Positions 46,801 through 52,411 of a DNA stretch of 64,000 nucleotides are shown here, in pieces. The notes beneath the pieces were generated by a model, which was not told the origin of the DNA, made no database searches, and was given only the letters and a program-made list of their open reading frames with translations. This DNA is from Bacteroidales bacterium UBA3808. Its GTDB lineage: Bacteria > Bacteroidota > Bacteroidia > Bacteroidales > Paludibacteraceae. The first letter of the stretch is position 1. Each line of letters opens with the position of its first letter. Location: assembly GCA_002369075.1 (NCBI GenBank), contig DFEG01000044.1, positions 1 through 64,000 of the forward strand, written 5' to 3'. The position numbers were made by a program, and so were the translations under genes.

Positions 46801-47237
46801 GCCTTAGAGAGAGTAATTGTAGTTTGTGCTCCCTCTGTCCCATGAGAAGATATCGCGCTTCCAGAGACTGAACTTAATATATCATGACCACTTTGACTCG
46901 TACCATTCGACAACTTAAAATAATACGTACCTGCAGGAACAGCATAAAACACAATGGTATTATCGCCATTCATTTGGTTATCGCCATTTCCCCAAGCATT
47001 GTAATGAATCGTTCCTGGCAAATACCAATATCCCCACGCCATACCAACATTAGCCACACTCATCACGAGTACAGCAAAAATCATGGCAAGATTTCTGAAC
47101 CAGCCTTGGTGTGACATTAGCCTTGACTGTCGGTTGACCGTCGTTTGACCGTCGGGATTAGACTTAATTTGATTTAAGTTTAAGTAAATGTTTTTCTCCG
47201 CCGCAAGGGCTCGATTAACTAGTAAATAGTTTTTCAT
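37869..47237 (-). CDS. giant secreted surface protein 3 (Big2 and InlB repeats, ThuA-like domain, T9SS-like tail)
   Basis: A 3122-residue protein. The ATG at 47237 (MKNYLLVNRAL) leads into an unusually long pre-signal stretch of about 45 residues, including the repeat-coded DGQTTVNRQS, before the core LAMIFAVLVMSVANVGMAWG. It holds a Big2 domain (SITLNKTSTTLTAGG..), many InlB/Listeria-Bacteroides repeats (VGWNTRADGSG, FGGWNTKNDGTG, each ending YAKW), a jelly-roll-like stretch, the shared alpha/beta domain at about 40272-39450 (VLAFVVNGTEK, DILCITDYPN, ALNYLM), the ENWMNADNWTGN module and WQYMAVP. The last residues, KIIYNDKLYIIRGGKVFSAD, nearly equal those of giant 2. Likely a T9SS-exported adhesin or matrix protein. 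Confidence 0.87.
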   Translation of the reverse strand: MKNYLLVNRALAAEKNIYLNLNQIKSNPDGQTTVNRQSRLMSHQGWFRNLAMIFAVLVMSVANVGMAWGYWYLPGTIHYNAWGNGDNQMNGDNTIVFYAVPAGTYYFKLSNGTSQSGHDILSSVSGSAISSHGTEGAQTTITLSKAADLTFHVTNESTWMVSVVASAPSYMIKYQWNNGDWAWSMPMTDNGDGTYSCVGKYGGTSYNKIKKSQNHTTGDSGTATKEGSISNGNMCVFTYTASTGALFIRKTNSITKTDHFYFDNTNAGWSETHTYFVIGRPINDASPYSTMYGDMTQIPNTNLWYSSNGSDNWTDAAYFAIAGGSSAWDSKHDWGPTALSGWAKYSAPCYTALDMVNGGCYVITKEDGSNGGAIAVAKYGSSTGYSTLNNLKLVFKYTLSTNGGSTYSDMSSGKTPSKITMDWYKFKALNEVTAGTQKKINAEASSYSNYAENVGYRTKTKLEVSDLQDGYEFVGWYDGDTEKSTATTYTYYPAANCTITARFKSILVTSITLNKTSTTLTAGGDTETLTTTVLPANALDKTVTWSTSNSSIATVSNGVVTPRAEGTCTITATAHDGSGKSATCTVTVEAGVPTHTLTWNLDGGTATGGTAAGSVAEGAALTPPTVTKVGYDFAGWTPEVPSTMPSSNATYTAQWTKVYASGTYQFDGHLTVGTSPSYTVSTTTSDYAAKRADNIFFSATNIQFEGTDGTPAGDGEDFNGWKVKASTTIKFFVEDDSDVEVSIGSIGGGTCTITYTDQSSVVHNNTSISAGSQPSYEVKAGTMVTISMAPSSGKSITLKRIAISGSASCTTNPTVTAGGNSAVTTTTATVSCAGGISSLGTGGCTITEYGFVIGTATGPTIGGSGVTPHVVGTSYASTGTPFSKDLTDLTASTTYYVRPYATNGYGTAYGTQTSFTTEAAAGACPTGGDIFTLNMTYSGSSAVKVAANGTLAMTATHGTATGGSVTFGNQNASSTDKMQIKKTGIAYINGNDAYIKLDLTCPLKTGDVLTFTSDEAKEISFTTTDTRATSVKTSSKKWTVTSAFNNVSTIYIWRASNNSVNLHTINIVRPITVTFDKNGGSSVSPTTATYDGTSSSVLATPVRADYHLVGWNTRADGSGTDLGLPGETYHLDVTTNTATVYAKWVEKSCASGTIYKFQVATSLTNDAFPRQEEVYIKTSDYLANLTGGYLKGYNSSSSDYLSITDKQYICIGNSGSYLLVQLDCPLQSGDKIKSTVTAQTMYVTKASDSRTNTVTLPTTANNEQTIPAALVGATELKIWAGSSNGGKISLFEIIREASTYTVTYNGNDQTSAAGTVPTDATNYAYNATVTTAAQGSLAKTNYTFGGWNTKNDGTGTNTAAGSTFTITDNTTLYAKWTQTVTFDANTENHGSTGGSATAVWNATGLTGITHATPASGYKLTGYYTAETGGTKVLNSDGSFASSNVTDYITDGKWICVASTRTLYAQYEAAGSLIWNLGVNTDATSLTTSSKTSAFTQIAVANMSNATTAGGVTYEKGKKTNLTGLISTPASYDADKYVYVNFQVASGYKFTPSSVKVKAQPASTAKSVKLVLSDANSNSQEFTTASTLSAGSIHDVIMTGNGTAYTGIVTLKIYCYGATDSYRLGTPIQIDGDVEELCATMPSFTQMNYTTTTFAPSANASGSPITIVGGENINSYQWKYNTTNDRTSGTNCGTGPSLVPLTDVASGTTRYYWCEMKNEACDIRIKSPAVAITVVAAKSDATVEWTAPAEVNYGGGGYTVKATVDQSAWNGNAADLVITAPAGIRIYNIVSGTTVDSKKYVQASFDVTTAFDRETYSTTIPFTVSADATATYNAISDEHAVDFDACTGGGGSSEEYMPVDAAHIDNTTWKGGWVYSGIGMMRYNHGGSAVDDDNVKSLDHNMGAGDVITEYYKSSANHFGFYTEKAINGVRLYVYTSNDKSTVSGVYIANSAYASGNPSTGAVTYEATYYNDDDGLLGATNDGCTWVEILFDSEVAAGKYGQINLSKNVNIAGIAFISSSGSGAKLDTHLQWSGSLKNGATVDKKTTDAYFTYSASMITENMNSLGAITYSSSDPSVATVDATGKVAMVAAGTTTIKATLAASGCYKKAEISYTLNVTVPECTIAAGTLTLTSGSESKCSSANVTLTLTGFESGATTTIQWKDGDTDITNGGNYTIKTAGTTSTLTTNQPGTYSVIVTKDDCFVRSNRITIKNASAEASVSKIIDEWYIKQGRLTPDIALFNAEGATSFTIKDASTNAEVTSIAGCTFELQDDVIYLHGYSIAGVGPTGIESAANETIKVVVTDACGNEASVGNIIIHKQIRTDKHVLAFVVNGTEKGDWTAGVTADQTTNVGLYNAIAAQFDVQATNIYATDDEKKLKEYYSQYDILCITDYPNTKTKGVNSKSYVDAIGALIDIRPILTMEAYVSGLANWRAKGISGNPKSPTTRQYTMDLQCKDHEIFAGTNLTKVGEGDEVMYRVSMVDKTKEDYATLDATYGATLPHKEKESKSGAGDGEYNYGGKPALQGFTFTEEMANDLLPIGLIDDGAGNPLQVGIERQRNMEARLMVLGINSYAMERLTNDGDRVVINALNYLMKKNAEDIADCSTSFVGGAEGDEENWMNADNWTGNTVPDKTQKVRILAPCVIPSGVKPHVASVVIAPHDGGMINHGADEANGSLTIKAGGALIVDGKVEAATAPNYYTTRATTPTDLVIGSDESNGNGTLIFDNLNGETQATVEYYTKSNTNEGDVWNWQYMAVPFGDNSSAYRNYYDSYLYRWAADCSGWEVVPNRGEVYPWVGYCITQVGEKTYYMDGTLVETGEQVFTVPGGKDLVLGNSWSAPIQVKQFADDDFVNLRKNVYLFNTGYDPEGGSSETGTRYAASTYVTIPIHSATYTGDSMVSSLQAFIVYTDGASDGTLTLDYDRHVRPARSTDIVNAGRMHAPRRGASISEEPTVLKIYASGSRYDDRLVVLERGDFSTGLDDGWDGDKRISGNVSPNLYAETDNGKESVSAIPDMEGTLLGFRAGEDNAYTLHFNYSEDEALYLLDMENNIYTPVNNESSYTFVTSDKSEHTRFILTRMAPGIATGVTDLDAEAPKAQKIIYNDKLYIIRGGKVFSADGQIVR

Positions 47238-47272
47238 TGTATTTTTGTGTTTTTTTGTTATTGCTATAGTTT

Positions 47273-47470
47273 TTACGCTGCATAAATGCACCGTGCGGTG
47301 ATGTTCTCACGTTTTTCTTCCGATGTTCCCAGCACTCGTTGCCGTGTCGTTGCCGTCTTTTTGCCGTCTTTTTGCCGTGTGGCAATCGTTTTTGAGAACG
47401 GATTGCCGGTACTCCGACTGCTGCGACTCATGACATCTGCCATTGAGATTAAGTTGTTAAAGTGTGTCAT
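47273..47470 (-). pseudogene. second remnant leader and 5' end of a giant gene
   Basis: A 65-codon frame starts MTHFNNLISMADVMS behind AAACACTTAAAATACT, the same leader box as the giant genes, but it stops before any signal peptide. It lies directly upstream of giant gene 3. It contains the words ttgccgtcttt in tandem. Probably a decayed copy of a giant-gene start that now forms part of the long leader of giant gene 3. Confidence 0.45.
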
Positions 47471-47506
47471 AGTATTTTAAGTGTTTTAGTGTTGTTCTAT
47501 TTTGGG

Positions 47507-47692
47507 TTCTCGCAAGGATGCGAGAAAAATGCACGGTGTCTTTGGTTGTCGGATGGTATCCGACGTAATTGACAATGATTTTATTTTTGTCGAATACAAT
47601 TCGACGGGAATGGACGAAGGACTTATATTGTTCTGATTGTACTATTTTTAGGTTCTCGTCGCTCCTTCTCGGTCGGTTTGGTCTCCCCGACC
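47507..47692. repeat. regularly spaced small hairpins upstream of giant gene 3
   Basis: Stems start at 47507 (ttctcgc/gcgagaa), 47548 (gtcgga/tccgac), 47589 (gtcgaat/attcgac) and 47671 (ggtcgg/ccgacc), that is, at steps of 41, 41 and 82 bp. Read on the minus strand the first is ttctcgcatccttgcgagaa, a REP-like unit in which both stem arms have changed together. Confidence 0.6.
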
Positions 47693-47843
47693 ACCTTCCC
47701 TTTTCGAAGCTAAGTGATGGTCCTGTTCTATATCGTGTTTTTACATGTTTTAGCTTGTTCCTTTGATCATACTGATATACATAAAAAAGCAAGACACGAG
47801 ATCTCTCTCATGTCAGGCAAAAAAAGAAATATGTGTTAGGAGA

Positions 47844-48164
47844 TTATTCCTTGAAACGCGCTACAAGTTCTTCGGGGCTCTTGCGCGTATCCCAAACATC
47901 TGCAATCTCTATACGTTCTTCTGATTCCCGGTAGATAATTTTGGTCAAATGGTCAATCACCAATCGGCGAAACTCATATCGGCTTCCTTCTAATAAAGGC
48001 TCAATTTGACCCATCTTAGGGTTCTCCGGCAACTTGTTTACTGCCTCATAAACCTCTTTCGTATATCGTCTGGCGCGAGTAGTTCCAAATTCATCAGCCA
48101 TATAGTCAATTATCTGACCATATGCTCTCTCGGCTCTATCTGACCAAACTATCTTCCCGCTCAT
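47844..48164 (-). CDS. ParE/RelE family toxin
   Basis: A 106-residue protein of the RelE/ParE fold: IVWSDRAERAYGQIIDYMADEFG, RARRYTKEVYEAVNKLPENPKMGQ, then YEFRRLVIDHLTKIIYRESEERIEIADVWDTRKSPEEL. The R-L-V-I-D-H-L-T-K-I-I-Y strand and the terminal 'VWDTRKSPE' segment are typical of ParE proteins. Its ATG overlaps the antitoxin stop (ATGA). Confidence 0.88.
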   Translation of the reverse strand: MSGKIVWSDRAERAYGQIIDYMADEFGTTRARRYTKEVYEAVNKLPENPKMGQIEPLLEGSRYEFRRLVIDHLTKIIYRESEERIEIADVWDTRKSPEELVARFKE

Positions 48165-48415
48165 ACAGCAACAGAGTATTTGCGCTCCAAACGTTGATTC
48201 ATTCTCTCAAGCACCTCGTCATTCGTATAGTACTCGCCACGTTGAATCTCAGCGATGCCTTCCTCTGCGCTTGCAATCAGTTGCTGGCGGATAGACTCAT
48301 CCACATGGCTCATCTGCCGCACATTAGCTTGCAGCTCTGCTATCACTTGTTCTTGCTCTTGCACAGATAGTGTCAGCATGACAGCGATGAGACTTTTTAA
48401 TGTTTCTTGTGCCAT
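48161..48415 (-). CDS. antitoxin of the ParE pair
   Basis: An 84-residue, mostly helical acidic protein: MAQETLKSLIAVMLTLSVQEQEQVIAEL, then EEGIAEIQRGEYYTNDEVLERMNQRL at the end, a toxin-wrapping tail common to antitoxins paired with ParE. Unlike the two other antitoxins in the window it lacks a Shine-Dalgarno sequence. Confidence 0.8.
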   Translation of the reverse strand: MAQETLKSLIAVMLTLSVQEQEQVIAELQANVRQMSHVDESIRQQLIASAEEGIAEIQRGEYYTNDEVLERMNQRLERKYSVAV

Positions 48416-48431
48416 AGTTTTGCTGTTTTAA

Positions 48432-48475
48432 ACCTTTGCAGCCGCAAAGGTACAACAAATATTTGGAATACGCAA
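48432..48475 (-). promoter_or_regulatory. ParE operon promoter with overlapping inverted repeat
   Basis: TTG (48473-48475), 20 bp, TACCTTTG (48445-48452) on the minus strand. A perfect inverted repeat acctttgc-agcc-gcaaaggt (48432-48451) covers the -7 box and the start point; it could be an operator or a hairpin at the 5' end of the mRNA. Confidence 0.7.
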
Positions 48476-48595
48476 ACATTTGTACAAAAATCTTTCTTTT
48501 TTTGCCTGTTTTTTTAGTATATCACTATGTCAAAGATCAATCCATTTACCATTTGGTCATGTACCATGTACCATTTGGCTGTAGACATAAAGAAA

Positions 48596-48873
48596 GCGTG
48601 AAGTTCGTCTGTCCTCACGCTCCCAAAGGCCTTCGCAATGCCCATCACCAGAGTAAGAAACAACCCGAAGTCCACGCCGAATATGTACACAAGCCATGCA
48701 CGCTGATGCGTACATGTGTAGTTACATACCCCGGGACATTCATTGGTTATTGCCGGGCCGGTGAATCAAAAAGTTGCGAAGTTTTTGGAAGCCGCGAACA
48801 ACGTCAATAAACGTCTCTAATATGTCTAATTCCTCCACCCAAAATTCGAGAGACATTTCCCTCAGCGTGGATT
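48596..48873 (-). ncRNA. structured non-coding RNA, 6S-like rod
   Basis: A full promoter at 48879-48909 reads into this segment and a hairpin with a T run (gcgtga/tcacgc, 48599-48620) ends it, giving about 275 nt. The core folds as one long rod with all stems nested: 48619-48627 with 48784-48792, 48631-48638 with 48774-48781, 48645-48649 with 48760-48764, 48670-48673 with 48734-48737, 48682-48687 with 48723-48728, and a 9-bp top stem 48695-48703 with 48708-48716 (loop of four). Between the third and fourth stems both strands are mostly open, about 20 nt each, as in the central bubble of 6S RNA, which binds RNA polymerase. The 6S identity is inference from shape; no convincing protein frame is present. 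Confidence 0.6.
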
Positions 48874-48878
48874 GAGTG

Positions 48879-48909
48879 CAAAATTACAACTTTTATTTCG
48901 AATATGCAA
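48879..48909 (-). promoter_or_regulatory. promoter of the structured RNA
   Basis: TTG (48907-48909), 20 bp, TAATTTTG (48879-48886) on the minus strand; no gene with a credible start follows. Confidence 0.7.
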
Positions 48910-48980
48910 ACTTTAGTTTGCTTATTTTTCTGGAAGAGCAGAATTTTACACCATTTTCGTCAATTTGTTGCGTTCTTTTT

Positions 48981-49011
48981 TTGTATATTCCGAATTTTTT
49001 TACTAACTTTG
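48981..49011 (+). promoter_or_regulatory. promoter directly abutting the 49020 gene
   Basis: TTG (48981-48983), 20 bp, TAACTTTG (49004-49011). The expected start point at about 49015-49017 leaves only 3-5 nt before the ATG at 49020, so the mRNA should be practically leaderless. Confidence 0.75.
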
Positions 49012-49019
49012 CAGTCGAA

Positions 49020-50405
49020 ATGAAGAAAAGTACGATACTTATATGTATTATTCTGTGGGTATGCACCGTGGTGCGCGCGCAGGAAGCATTGATTCCCCCC
49101 GTAGGCGATGCCATCAATGCCGGTGTGGAGGCAGAGGATAAAGGCGAAAGGTTAGAGGTTAAAGGCGAAAGGGGAGAGGATAAAGGCGAAAGGGTGAAAG
49201 AAAAAAAGCCGAGCAAGGGTTTGCTGTTCTTCTACGGTATGGGGGATTGGGTGGACCGGTACCTGATGCGGGGCATCGACCCGGACTATATCGCGCTTCC
49301 GGAACACAGCTGGCGGCTGGCTTACACGAATGCGATGATCGGCGTGAACTCCGATGTGTCGTCCTTAAACCACGTGGGAACCGGAGATGAGTTCACCATG
49401 CATCTTCTCAACCGCACGACCCCCAGTGTCGATTTAGGATTCCATGCCAGCTACCGCGGTATCGGTTTCGGCTATAGCTGGGATGCGCTCCATGCCTACC
49501 AACAGCGGCTGAGTTTCTCGTTCGGCAGCAAGTTCATCGGCATTGATTTTGCAATCCAGACAAGTACGAACATGAAAACCGATGTCATTTATAAAGATAA
49601 AAATAATAATGAGCTCCCGTTACTGCATTATGACAAAGCGAATATCATCATCACCAATGCCAACCTGAACCTCTGGTACGCACTGAACGCCGCGCATTAC
49701 TCTCACCAGGCGGCAGTCAAACAATCCTATATCCAGAAGAAGACAGCGGGCTCGCTGCTACTCCATCTGCAGTACATGTCGAGCCAGATAGATATCCGCG
49801 ATACCGTGAAATTGGATCTACATATCGACCAGCCGTTATTGTCTCTTGTTCTGGATAACCTGACCGCCATCCGCACGCGGCAGATAGCAATCGGTTTAGG
49901 CTACGGCATCAACTATACGCCCAACAAAGGGAAAGTGCTTCTACACGCGTCTGCCAACGCGATGTTAGTGACTTATTCAGTCAACCTGATTTCCTACTAC
50001 GTACCGGACAGTATTTCCGACAAACTGCCGGGCAACCCGATGTACAATCTGGAACCTTCTTTCCCGGTTCATGTAACGGGTAACGTGCGCGCGGCGGTGA
50101 GTTGGGAGATCAACAAGTGGGTTCACCTGAGTGCCTGGGCAACCGGCGAGAATATCCGTTTCCGTTCCAAACCGACCGCCATGGGCAATACGGTGAATGT
50201 GAGCAACTGGAACTGGAAAGTGCAGGCGCACGTAGGCGTGCGTTTCGGTGCCGGAAAGGATCGTCTGGACCGCGCGCTGATGCGGAGGCGGAACCTGCAA
50301 GGGTTGCTGAACGAAGACTACAAGAACGAAGCGGCACAGGAGAAACCAAAGAAAAGCCGGATACCCGAATGGATAACCGGCTACTTCTGGAGTCCCAAAT
50401 ATTAG
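49020..50405 (+). CDS. outer-membrane protein, DUF4421-like
   Basis: A 461-residue exported protein. The ATG at 49020 gives a signal peptide (MKKSTILICIILWVCTVVRAQ). Residues about 40-62 are a charged, repeat-coded segment (EDKGERLEVKGERGEDKGER), written in the word gataaaggcgaaagg. Then come YGMGDWVDRYLMRGIDPDY and amphipathic strands (SVDLGFHASYRGIGFGYSW, LSFSFGSKFIGIDFAIQ, VQAHVGVRFGAG), the look of DUF4421 barrel-like proteins of Bacteroidota. It ends ITGYFWSPKY. Its stop overlaps the stop of the convergent OmpA-family gene by a few bases, leaving no terminator between them. Role unknown. Confidence 0.75.
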   Translation: MKKSTILICIILWVCTVVRAQEALIPPVGDAINAGVEAEDKGERLEVKGERGEDKGERVKEKKPSKGLLFFYGMGDWVDRYLMRGIDPDYIALPEHSWRLAYTNAMIGVNSDVSSLNHVGTGDEFTMHLLNRTTPSVDLGFHASYRGIGFGYSWDALHAYQQRLSFSFGSKFIGIDFAIQTSTNMKTDVIYKDKNNNELPLLHYDKANIIITNANLNLWYALNAAHYSHQAAVKQSYIQKKTAGSLLLHLQYMSSQIDIRDTVKLDLHIDQPLLSLVLDNLTAIRTRQIAIGLGYGINYTPNKGKVLLHASANAMLVTYSVNLISYYVPDSISDKLPGNPMYNLEPSFPVHVTGNVRAAVSWEINKWVHLSAWATGENIRFRSKPTAMGNTVNVSNWNWKVQAHVGVRFGAGKDRLDRALMRRRNLQGLLNEDYKNEAAQEKPKKSRIPEWITGYFWSPKY

Positions 50406-52396
50406 TTGACAAAATTATTCTGCGGAAGCGTCTCTCCGAGGATCGTGAATTCTACACGGCGGTTGTTCTGCCGTCCGGCGTCCGTCTCGTTGGTATCAAC
50501 CGGCTGCGACTCGCCTTTACCCTCTGTCTCTATACGTGACGGATCGATACCGCGCTCCACCATGGAGTTCTTCACGCTGTTGGCACGTCCTTCTGACAGT
50601 TTCTGGTTCGCCTCATCCGAACCGATCCAGTCGGTGTGTCCGGTAATGCGGATGCGTATGTCGGGGTTCTCCGCGAGGAACTCATAGAGCTCGCGCAAGG
50701 AGGGTTCGGACTGCGGCAGGATCTGCGTCTGGTTGGAAGCGAAGAAGAGGTTTTTGATAACGAACGTACGTCCCTTGAGGATCGGTTCGAGCGCAAACTC
50801 GAGCGTTATGTCGTCCAGTCCCTGCACACCGATCGGATAGAGCTGTGTATGGAAATCCTTTGCCTCGACAAGCGCCTTGTAATAGGTGTCCCCCACCGGC
50901 AGCTTGGTCTGTCCGCCGTTCCTCGACACCTCGGTCTTCAACACACGGCGGGAGTCGGTCGTGTCAATGACCGTGACATGGGCGTTGATGGGTTCGCCCG
51001 TCTTGGCGTTGACAACAGAGAGTTTCAGCACCGGTACCGGATAGAGCACAATGTTCGTCGTATCGAGTTTCTGCTTGAGGTCGTTGTTCTCGCCCTCCAG
51101 AAGTTCGAGGTCAAACGGCTCATGCGGCAGGAAGCCGTCCTTGGAAACAGCCACTTCGTAGAGCAGCGGTTTGAGACGCTGGATAAACATACCCTTGGCA
51201 TTGGTGGCACCGCGCTTGACAACCTTGTTGTTCTTCTCGGGATTACGCACCTCTACATTGACCCTGCCGTCCTGTCCCGCCAGAGGCTGCCCTGTACGGC
51301 CGTTGATGAAACGGAGGACCATATAGGGGTTCTGCGGTTTCTTCTGTTTCGGGCGGTTGAGTTGGAGCAGGGCGGTGAACTTGGCTCCTACCAAGAGGCT
51401 GTTGACCGCCGAGGTAGCATAATTGGAGGCATGCAGGGAGCGGGTCTGAATATCCGCTTCGGAGACCGTAGTCATCGGAGAAGAGGTACCCAGTTTGGTA
51501 ATCGGCAGACCGTAGTCCAGGAAGAGAGCCGCCCGAAAATGCCAGGGGTACTTGCGGTCGTTATTATCCGCATTCCACTCCTCTCCGAAATAGGTATTGA
51601 GGTTCACGCCCACCTCGGCGGAGAGAGCTACGTCCAACCCCATGCCGTTCTTGCCTTTGGAAACATAAGGCGAGGTACCCAGATCGCGAACCTCTACCCA
51701 CGAGGGGTCGAAAGCCGCATTATCATGGATGGAAGTGGTGAGCGACGAGCGCTGGGTGTAGTTATGCAACAGGGTATAACCGACCTTGGCACCCGCCAGG
51801 AAATAGACGGGCACACGCGCTTCGTCAAACTGCGCACCTGCCATGATGGGCAGCATGAGTTGCCCTACCGCCTGCGTCTCGCGGAAATTGGCGAAATCGT
51901 AATACTTGGTCTGGTTGGGCAGGACATACTGGGATGCCGGATTGGTACCTACCACCGAGAAAGGATTTTCCGCACCGAAAGACACATTGTCCTGCGAGGA
52001 GAAAATACGGAACTCGGGTCCGAGGGTCAGCATGAATTTCTTGTAATGCCACTCATAGCCGGCGCCCACCAATCCTCCGCCACCACCGACGAACCGGCTG
52101 ACAGAACGGTCATAGGAGTTCACAAGTCCGCTATAGCCTACTCCTCCCCACATGGAGAAGTTATGAATCTGGTGGAGGTCAAGGGTGTTCTTAGCCCACT
52201 TTTTATCATTCTTCTTGGACTTGGACTTGGAATTGGAATTAGACCTGCCGGCAGAACGGTTGGCGTTCGAGCGACCGGTAGTCCTGGTAGTCCTTGCAGT
52301 ATTGGTTTTGCGGCGCGCCTGCGCATCCACACGGAGTGGCGCTGCCATCAGAAAGGCCAGTAACAGGGAGGTGAGAAGTAATACATTACGCTTCAT
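50402..52396 (-). CDS. OmpA-family outer-membrane protein with regulatory-like beta domain
   Basis: A 664-residue protein starting MKRNVLLLTSLLLAF; signal cleavage is likely after VDAQA. After a basic Ser/Asn/Lys linker (about 30-75) is a barrel-like region (MWGGVGYSGLV, GAGYEWHYKKFMLTLGPEF), then a carboxypeptidase-regulatory-like beta sandwich (VLRFINGRTGQPLAGQDGRV, LYEVAVSKDGFLP), and a C-terminal OmpA peptidoglycan-binding domain (IRITGHTDWIGSDEANQKLSEGRA split by its conserved Asp, and NNRRVEFTI at the end). It probably ties the outer membrane to the cell wall. Last gene of the T9SS-protein series, 10 bp after the barrel gene. It recalls OmpA-type partners of the T9SS, but that link is inference. 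Confidence 0.88.
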   Translation of the reverse strand: MKRNVLLLTSLLLAFLMAAPLRVDAQARRKTNTARTTRTTGRSNANRSAGRSNSNSKSKSKKNDKKWAKNTLDLHQIHNFSMWGGVGYSGLVNSYDRSVSRFVGGGGGLVGAGYEWHYKKFMLTLGPEFRIFSSQDNVSFGAENPFSVVGTNPASQYVLPNQTKYYDFANFRETQAVGQLMLPIMAGAQFDEARVPVYFLAGAKVGYTLLHNYTQRSSLTTSIHDNAAFDPSWVEVRDLGTSPYVSKGKNGMGLDVALSAEVGVNLNTYFGEEWNADNNDRKYPWHFRAALFLDYGLPITKLGTSSPMTTVSEADIQTRSLHASNYATSAVNSLLVGAKFTALLQLNRPKQKKPQNPYMVLRFINGRTGQPLAGQDGRVNVEVRNPEKNNKVVKRGATNAKGMFIQRLKPLLYEVAVSKDGFLPHEPFDLELLEGENNDLKQKLDTTNIVLYPVPVLKLSVVNAKTGEPINAHVTVIDTTDSRRVLKTEVSRNGGQTKLPVGDTYYKALVEAKDFHTQLYPIGVQGLDDITLEFALEPILKGRTFVIKNLFFASNQTQILPQSEPSLRELYEFLAENPDIRIRITGHTDWIGSDEANQKLSEGRANSVKNSMVERGIDPSRIETEGKGESQPVDTNETDAGRQNNRRVEFTILGETLPQNNFVN

Positions 52397-52411
52397 AGGC
52401 AATCAATGTAA

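Noticed and set aside
47457..47792. 111-codon minus-strand frame in the leader of giant gene 3
   Set aside because: It spans the hairpin series and the leader box with no signal or family; most of it is explained by repeats.
48436..48810. Plus-strand frame starting MQPQRYNKYLEY
   Set aside because: It covers the antitoxin promoter and the opposite strand of the structured RNA; composition and stems are better explained by those features.
50636..52363. 575-codon plus-strand frame opposite the OmpA-family gene
   Set aside because: Fully antisense to a gene with a clear OmpA domain; the predicted protein has no recognisable features.
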